From positions 1-10,189 of the forward strand of contig CANGMY010000038.1 of assembly GCA_947455015.1 (NCBI GenBank): a stretch of 10,189 bases of DNA, given 5' to 3'. The notes beneath the pieces are model-generated. The model had not been told where the DNA came from. It ran no database searches and saw only the letters and a list, made by a program, of their open reading frames with translations. This document shows positions 6,194-10,189 of this stretch, piece after piece. Source of the stretch: Microthrixaceae bacterium (lineage in GTDB: Bacteria; Actinomycetota; Acidimicrobiia; Acidimicrobiales; Acidimicrobilacustridaceae). The stretch's first letter is position 1; each line of letters opens with the position of its first letter. Position numbers and translations under genes: made by a program.

Positions 6194-6211
6194 TCGGTTG
6201 CTGAGAACCGA
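6194..6211. repeat. inverted repeat upstream of clpP
   Basis: TCGGTT (6194-6199) and AACCGA (6206-6211) form a 6-bp stem with a 6-nt loop in the 95-nt gap between the CPBP gene and clpP. It could be an operator half-site pair or a leader hairpin. It does not look like a terminator because no U-tract follows. Confidence in a function is low. Confidence 0.3.
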
Positions 6212-6264
6212 CTGGTGAAGGCTACAGGGCCTGCTGCCATCTACGACGCGCAACGCGGAACAGA

Positions 6265-7068
6265 TCAGAGGTAGAGCGCTCCAAGCACCCCGACCGCATT
6301 GACGCACATGTGGGCGACGATTGAAGGCCCCAGGCGGCCCTTGGCCCGAATCACCAACAGAGCGAACACCGCTCCATATGAGGCGGTGACGACAACGATG
6401 AACGCTGCTTGACCCCACGTGTCGCCTTGAGCGTGAAACATTCCAAAGACGAGCGAGGAGATGATCACCGCTGTGGGGAGATTCCACTTCCTTCCGACCG
6501 AGCGAAGAAAAAGCCCTCTGAAGAACAACTCCTCGACGATTGGGGTGCAAATAGCGACGAGGAAGAAAATTGCGATAGCGGTGAATGCGCTCGGCTTTGT
6601 CGGAAGGAACTCGGTATTCGAAGGAGACGGATCGCCCGAAAGCAACGCCCACAGAATTCCGCCAAACGCCGAAAGGAGGAGTGCGACCACTCCCCCGAGC
6701 AGCCCCCAAGCAACATCGATCGGTCGTATGTCGAGTCCAAAATCGAGGCGAAGGCTGCGCTGGCCTTTCCAATAGGTCGCAGCGATCGGCCAACCGAGAA
6801 ATCCAGGCCAACCACAAACCAAGCTGATCGTGAGGGCGCCGAGGCTCAGTTCCGTGATCGACGAACTCGAGACATCGCCGGTTGAAACCAGAACAAGCGA
6901 TCCGACGATTCCACCAAACAACCAAAGTGCGAGACCAATGAGCACATCGCCAAGACCCCAACGGATGAGCGGACGTTGTGGCACAAACGGCGCTGGCGGC
7001 GTGGGAGGGGGCGGTGTCGTCGGCGGTTGCGCATATGGCGGCGTCGGCGGCTCGGAAGGAAACGTCAT
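6265..7068 (-). CDS. CPBP-family (CAAX/Rce1-like) intramembrane metalloprotease
   Basis: A 267-aa multi-pass membrane protein with the three hallmarks of the CPBP family. Motif 1 is EELFFRG at 179-185 (Glu179, Glu180, Arg184), motif 2 is FGMFH at 208-212 (His212), and motif 3 is AHMCVNA at 252-258 (His253, Asn257). Related eukaryotic proteins process prenylated CAAX proteins. Bacterial members have varied or unknown substrates, including bacteriocin self-immunity, so the target here is unknown. The first 33 residues are an unusually proline-rich cytoplasmic extension (17 prolines) ahead of the membrane segments. The ATG overlaps the rdgB stop by 4 bp (ATGA), indicating translational coupling. 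clpP follows after 95 nt, so two proteases lie side by side, but a functional link is inference. Confidence 0.92.
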   Translation of the reverse strand: MTFPSEPPTPPYAQPPTTPPPPTPPAPFVPQRPLIRWGLGDVLIGLALWLFGGIVGSLVLVSTGDVSSSSITELSLGALTISLVCGWPGFLGWPIAATYWKGQRSLRLDFGLDIRPIDVAWGLLGGVVALLLSAFGGILWALLSGDPSPSNTEFLPTKPSAFTAIAIFFLVAICTPIVEELFFRGLFLRSVGRKWNLPTAVIISSLVFGMFHAQGDTWGQAAFIVVVTASYGAVFALLVIRAKGRLGPSIVAHMCVNAVGVLGALYL

Positions 7069-7661
7069 GAGAGTCCTTCCGCCAAGGAACGCAATGCGCG
7101 ACCTCGGTGACTGATCAAATGCTTTTCCGACGTGTCCATTTCGGCAAACGTCCGACCATCACCCTCATCGGGAACAAACACCGGGTCGTAACCAAACCCT
7201 CCGCTGCCGTGCTGTTCCAATGCAATCGTTCCGGAAACGGTTCCCTCGGCAATGGTTTCCGAACCATCGGGCCACCGCACAAGGACAACCGTGCGGAATC
7301 TTGCGCGGCGTTGTTCAACAGAAGAAGCTCCGAGTGCGTTGAGTTCGCTGAGGAGCTTTGCAATATTGGCTGCGGAATTACTGGGTTCTCCGGCGTAACG
7401 CGCCGAACGAACGCCCGGTGCGCCACCAAGGGCATCGACTTCGAGTCCGGTGTCGTCAGCGAGAGCGCCAACGCCGGTTGCCTGCGCAATCGCTACTGCT
7501 TTGAGACGAGCGTTCCCCTCGAGAGTGTCGGCGTTTTCTTCGACGTCAGGAACCGTCGCAGGGCGCGGTTCAAGAACGACACCACACGACGCGAGGATCT
7601 CGTCGATCTCGCGAACTTTGTCGGGATTGGCACTCGCGCAAACGAGGCGTCGACCGACCAC
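7065..7661 (-). CDS. rdgB: RdgB/HAM1-type inosine/xanthosine triphosphate pyrophosphatase
   Basis: Hydrolyses non-canonical purine nucleotides (ITP, dITP, XTP) to monophosphate and pyrophosphate, keeping deaminated bases out of DNA and RNA. The 198-aa product has SANPDK at 10-15, the acidic catalytic pair and following motif ADDTGLEVDALGGAPG at 68-83, GGFGYDPVF at 154-162 and KHLISHRGRAL at 180-190. Length is typical. The start is GTG at 7659-7661, 5 nt after the rph stop, with the conserved first strand beginning at residue 5. No strong Shine-Dalgarno is seen, so reinitiation after rph is likely. The stop overlaps the CPBP start. The rph-rdgB order matches mycobacteria (rphA-Rv1341). Confidence 0.95.
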   Translation of the reverse strand: MVGRRLVCASANPDKVREIDEILASCGVVLEPRPATVPDVEENADTLEGNARLKAVAIAQATGVGALADDTGLEVDALGGAPGVRSARYAGEPSNSAANIAKLLSELNALGASSVEQRRARFRTVVLVRWPDGSETIAEGTVSGTIALEQHGSGGFGYDPVFVPDEGDGRTFAEMDTSEKHLISHRGRALRSLAEGLS

Positions 7662-7666
7662 TTTGC

Positions 7667-8401
7667 TCAGTCCCGACGCGGCGGCGGGTCGGAGAGGAGC
7701 AGCTTCTGCATGGTGAAGAGCTCGCGGATTCCGCCTTCGGCGAGTCCGAGAAGTTCATCAAGTTCTCCACGACTGAAGCTCATACCTTCGGCAGTCCCCT
7801 GTACTTCGAGAAAACGTCCGCTTTCGGTCATGACCACATTCATGTCGACCTCAGCTGCCGAATCTTCGACGTAGGGAAGGTCAAGAACCGGAGCACCGTT
7901 GACAATTCCAACAGAAATCGCCGCACATGCTTCGGTAAGCGGATGCTTCGGGATTCCGCCCGACTGCACAACACGGGTGAGCGCATCGTGCAACGCGACA
8001 TAGCCGCCAGTGATCGATGCCGTGCGAGTTCCGCCATCTGCCTGCAAGACATCGCAATCGACAACAACTTGGCGTTCCCCGAGTGCTTCCATATCGCAGA
8101 TACCGCGGAGCGAACGACCGATGAGACGTTGAATCTCGTGAGTACGGCCCGAAGGCGAGCCCTTGCTCACCTCGCGTCGAACACGTTCGGGAGATGCACC
8201 AGGAAGCATCGAGTACTCGGCGGTGACCCAGCCCTTGCCGGAACCTTTCATCCAACGGGGCACGCTTTCGTCGATCGACGCCGTGCAAAGAACAATCGTG
8301 CGGCCGAATCGGATCAGCGCCGAACCGGTGGCTGCGTCGGTGAAGTCGCGCTCGATCGTGATGTCGCGAAGTTCGTCTGGGCGTCGGCCGTCTGGTCTCA
8401 C
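7667..8401 (-). CDS. rph: ribonuclease PH
   Basis: A phosphorolytic 3'-to-5' exoribonuclease that trims tRNA 3' ends and other structured RNAs, working as a ring-shaped hexamer. The 244-aa product begins with the family signature RPDGRRPDELR. It carries GWVTAEYSMLPGAS at 57-70, the phosphate-binding GGTRTASI at 123-130 (Thr125, Arg126), LPYVEDSAAEVD at 175-186 with Asp180 and Asp186 as likely metal ligands, and the late motif LEVQGTAE at 198-205. The frame is open upstream to 8656, but the conserved start and AGAGG at 8410-8414, 8 nt upstream, point to GTG at 8399-8401. That codon overlaps the upstream gene's TGA as GTGA. Since tRNA-Arg in this window lacks an encoded CCA, trimming before CCA addition is relevant in this organism. 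Confidence 0.96.
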   Translation of the reverse strand: MRPDGRRPDELRDITIERDFTDAATGSALIRFGRTIVLCTASIDESVPRWMKGSGKGWVTAEYSMLPGASPERVRREVSKGSPSGRTHEIQRLIGRSLRGICDMEALGERQVVVDCDVLQADGGTRTASITGGYVALHDALTRVVQSGGIPKHPLTEACAAISVGIVNGAPVLDLPYVEDSAAEVDMNVVMTESGRFLEVQGTAEGMSFSRGELDELLGLAEGGIRELFTMQKLLLSDPPPRRD

Positions 8402-9129
8402 AGTTGGTACCTCTCGTGGGGGGAAGCGAGTGCAATCGGAGCACCGTAGGCCGATTCTCCGTTGCGAGCGTGCACCGATAGATCTGACTCGGGCCAGAAG
8501 TGCGTAAGCACGCAGCGTTTTGCTCCGGCAGCGCGTGCCATCTCCCCCGCTGCGCGCGCAGAAAGGTGCTTCATACCTTCGGCTTCCGCGTCGGTACCGT
8601 AGGTAGCCTCGACCAACGCAAGATCGACACCTCGTCCGAGATGTTCGATGCTCCATTCGGGGCCGGTATCCGCGGAATAGACGAGCGATCCCCCGTTGGC
8701 AGATTCGATTCGCATTGCGTGGGTTTCCACATAGTGGTCCGTACGTTCGAGGTGGAAACGCAATGGACCAATTGCGAACTCATCGCCATCGCCAGTGACA
8801 TGCCACTCAAACGTTGGTTCGAGATTGCCGGGCATGAGCGTTGCGATCTCGCGCGTCTCGGCTGTTCCCCAAACAGGTAACCCTTCGCGCTCGTACCGAT
8901 ACCGCGAGGCCACGTGGAGTCCGGCGAGATCGCTCCAGTGATCGGCATGGGAGTGCGAAAGCACCACCGCTGTCACATCAGAAAGTTCAAGGTGGTGCTG
9001 GAGAGAACTCAAGCATCCAGGACCAAGATCGACGAGAACATTCGTGACGCCGTCCTGAATCAGGTAGCCGCTGCACGGACAGTCCTGACCTGGGTAACTG
9101 CCTGAACATCCGAGAACAGTCACGAGCAT
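8398..9129 (-). CDS. metallo-beta-lactamase-fold hydrolase (RNase Z/class II phosphodiesterase-like, Rv1339 type)
   Basis: A 243-aa MBL-fold enzyme. Zinc ligands are visible in order: SHSHADH at 58-64 (His59, His61, Asp63, His64), His132 within TDHYVETHAMRIE, Asp154 in YSADTG, and His210 in CVLTHFWP. The glycine-rich opening TVLGCSGSYPG and Cys/Pro-rich stretch QDCPCSGY are typical of this group. Its place directly before rph and rdgB matches mycobacterial Rv1339, which has been reported as an atypical cAMP phosphodiesterase. That role is inferred here by position and family, and RNase Z-like RNA processing remains an alternative. The ATG at 9127-9129 lacks an obvious Shine-Dalgarno. A GTG two codons later is possible. 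This is the first gene of the apparent MBL-rph-rdgB-CPBP operon and diverges from the Rrf2 gene. Confidence 0.92.
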   Translation of the reverse strand: MLVTVLGCSGSYPGQDCPCSGYLIQDGVTNVLVDLGPGCLSSLQHHLELSDVTAVVLSHSHADHWSDLAGLHVASRYRYEREGLPVWGTAETREIATLMPGNLEPTFEWHVTGDGDEFAIGPLRFHLERTDHYVETHAMRIESANGGSLVYSADTGPEWSIEHLGRGVDLALVEATYGTDAEAEGMKHLSARAAGEMARAAGAKRCVLTHFWPESDLSVHARNGESAYGAPIALASPHERYQL

Positions 9130-9208
9130 CCCGAAACGCTAGTGGGCGACTCTCTCCAATATGCAGAAGGCCACCAGATCAGGGGCCGTTCCGTGCGAGA
9201 ATGAGCGA

Positions 9209-9673
9209 ATGCGCATTCCTGCGAGCGTCGATTACGCAATCCGAGCCATGGCGGAACTGGCCAGTTCAGGTGAGCGAACAGTCACTGCCGAGGAACTCGC
9301 AAAGGCGCAAGGAATCCCACTCAAGTTTCTCCGCGGGATCATGACCGAACTCAAGCGCTCCCGATTGGTCACGAGCCAACGAGGACCCGAGGGCGGATTC
9401 GCACTCACACGACCCGCGAACGAAATTTCGCTCGCTGACATTTTTCGAGCGATTGACGGGCCACTTGCCACCGTGCGTGATCAGAGCCTCAGTTCGATGA
9501 CACACACTGGCGCCGCTGCTGAGCTCCCCACCGTTTGGATGGCCGTTCGCGCGAGTCTCCGGCGTGTTCTCGAAGTCGTCACCATCGCCGACCTTGCCGA
9601 GGGTTCACTTCCTCAGCCGGTTGCCGAGCTGGCCTCGGAATATCGATCCGAAACTGATTCTCGCCACGCCTAA
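9209..9673 (+). CDS. Rrf2-family transcriptional regulator without cysteines
   Basis: A DNA-binding regulator of 154 aa. The opening MRIPASVDYAIRAM is the classic Rrf2 N-terminus. A winged helix-turn-helix spans about 25-68, with the recognition helix near 36-50 (GIPLKFLRGIMTELK) and the wing SQRGPEGGFALTRP at 56-69. A dimerisation helix follows. The whole protein contains no cysteine, so it cannot bind an Fe-S cluster through the three-cysteine motif of IscR or NsrR. It would sense something else, act as CymR does through a partner, or lack a ligand. The frame is open to an ATG at 9161, but the family alignment strongly favours 9209. It diverges from the MBL gene (79 nt between starts) and converges on cysC with 21 nt between stops. 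Confidence 0.92.
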   Translation: MRIPASVDYAIRAMAELASSGERTVTAEELAKAQGIPLKFLRGIMTELKRSRLVTSQRGPEGGFALTRPANEISLADIFRAIDGPLATVRDQSLSSMTHTGAAAELPTVWMAVRASLRRVLEVVTIADLAEGSLPQPVAELASEYRSETDSRHA

Positions 9674-9694
9674 GCGTTGTCAGCGAGATGTTGT

Positions 9695-10189
9695 TCAGTC
9701 GATAAAACCGCGTTGACGCATGTAGTCGATGATCGTGTCCGCAGCTGCTTCTGGCGGAAGTGACGTTGTGTCGACTACGAGTTCTGGCGATTCGGGTGCC
9801 TCGTACGGGGAATCGATTCCAGTGAAGTTCGAAAGTTCTCCGCTACGAGCCTTGAGATACAAGCCCTTGGGATCGCGTTGCTCGGCAACTTCAATTGGGG
9901 TGTTGACATACACCTCGATGAATTCGCCGCTTTCGACACGCTCACGGGCCATGCGTCGCTCAGCGATAAAGGGCGAAATGAATGACACGAGCACAATCAG
10001 GCCAGCATCAACCATGAGGCCCGAAACTTCGGAAACACGGCGAATATTTTCAACGCGGTCAGCGTCGGTGAAGCCAAGGTCCTTGTTGAGACCGTGGCGC
10101 ACATTGTCGCCGTCGAGAAGGTACGTATGTCTGCCTTGCTCGAGCAGTTTCTGCTCAACGATGTTTGCGATTGTCGACTTTCCGGAACC
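9695..10189 (-). CDS. cysC: adenylylsulfate (APS) kinase, 5' end beyond window
   Basis: Phosphorylates adenosine 5'-phosphosulfate to PAPS in sulfate assimilation. The visible 164 residues begin inside the P-loop (GSGKST at the window edge). They continue with LDGDNVRHGLN at 25-35, GFTDADRVENIRR at 39-51, and FISPF. The lid-region stretches DPKGLYLKA and FTGIDSPYE follow, all diagnostic of CysC. The C-terminus ...RQRGFID is intact at a TGA (9695-9697). Only the N-terminus is missing, about 15-40 residues if this is a stand-alone kinase. A CysN-CysC fusion, common in actinobacteria, cannot be excluded because the upstream part is not in view. The gene converges on the Rrf2 regulator without an obvious terminator between them. 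Confidence 0.96.
   Translation of the reverse strand, partial: GSGKSTIANIVEQKLLEQGRHTYLLDGDNVRHGLNKDLGFTDADRVENIRRVSEVSGLMVDAGLIVLVSFISPFIAERRMARERVESGEFIEVYVNTPIEVAEQRDPKGLYLKARSGELSNFTGIDSPYEAPESPELVVDTTSLPPEAAADTIIDYMRQRGFID

Noticed and set aside
6240..6264. Possible ClgR-type operator upstream of clpP
   Set aside because: The CGC...GCG half-sites in this gap are separated by 3 nt rather than the 5 nt I recall for ClgR boxes, and the flanks do not fit.
6170..6961. N-terminal extension of clpP giving 464 aa
   Set aside because: The extension overlaps the CPBP gene in another frame on the same strand, has no ClpP-like sequence, and the real start at 6167-6169 has a strong AAGGAG.
8402..8656. 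N-terminal extension of rph giving 329 aa
   Set aside because: It overlaps the MBL gene. RNase PH proteins begin near RPDGRRPDELR, and GTG at 8399-8401 has AGAGG at a suitable distance.
9674..9694. Terminator between the Rrf2 gene and cysC
   Set aside because: The 21 nt between the convergent stops contain no convincing inverted repeat or U-tract.

Overview
The window is about 10.2 kb of moderately GC-rich bacterial DNA, densely packed with genes. It looks like chromosomal housekeeping sequence from an actinobacterium. The case rests on an HU protein with a long Lys/Arg/Ala/Pro tail (HupB type), a collinear MBL-hydrolase/rph/rdgB block matching the mycobacterial Rv1339-rphA-Rv1341 order, and a DUF4395-type membrane protein. 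The class Acidimicrobiia would fit, but that is inference only. I see no transposase, integrase, CRISPR array, phage gene or toxin module.

Left end (1-1038): tRNA-Arg(TCT) on the minus strand diverges from tRNA-His(GTG) on the plus strand, and tRNA-Lys(CTT) follows. All three have a TAnGnT hexamer 12-13 nt before the mature 5' end. A perfect 12-bp hairpin at 534-561 separates tRNA-Lys from the convergent hupB gene and probably terminates both.

Minus-strand redox/RNA-modification block (1224-4253): an RlmC/RlmD/TrmA-type 5-methyluridine methyltransferase with Fe-S cysteines, then a DUF4395-thioredoxin fusion, then a zinc-loop-less MDR oxidoreductase. The spacing (24 nt, then an abutting TAA/ATG) suggests one operon. 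Diverging from it on the plus strand are rpe (4349-5041) and, 4 nt later, a small single-pass membrane protein of unknown function (5046-5525).

Minus-strand block (5567-9129): reading with transcription, an MBL-fold hydrolase, rph, rdgB and a CPBP intramembrane protease are joined by overlaps of 4 bp or gaps of 5 nt. After 95 nt comes clpP. The first three genes suggest RNA 3'-end trimming, nucleotide-pool cleaning and possibly cyclic-nucleotide turnover; the last two are proteases.

Right end (9209-10189): an Rrf2-family regulator without any cysteine (plus strand) converges on a 5'-truncated adenylylsulfate kinase (cysC, minus strand) that runs off the window at its P-loop.

Most genes are well-known families. 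The least explained items are the DUF4395-thioredoxin fusion with two CxxC motifs, the cysteine-free Rrf2 protein beside cysC, and the small protein after rpe. I do not see convincing evidence of a wholly new system.
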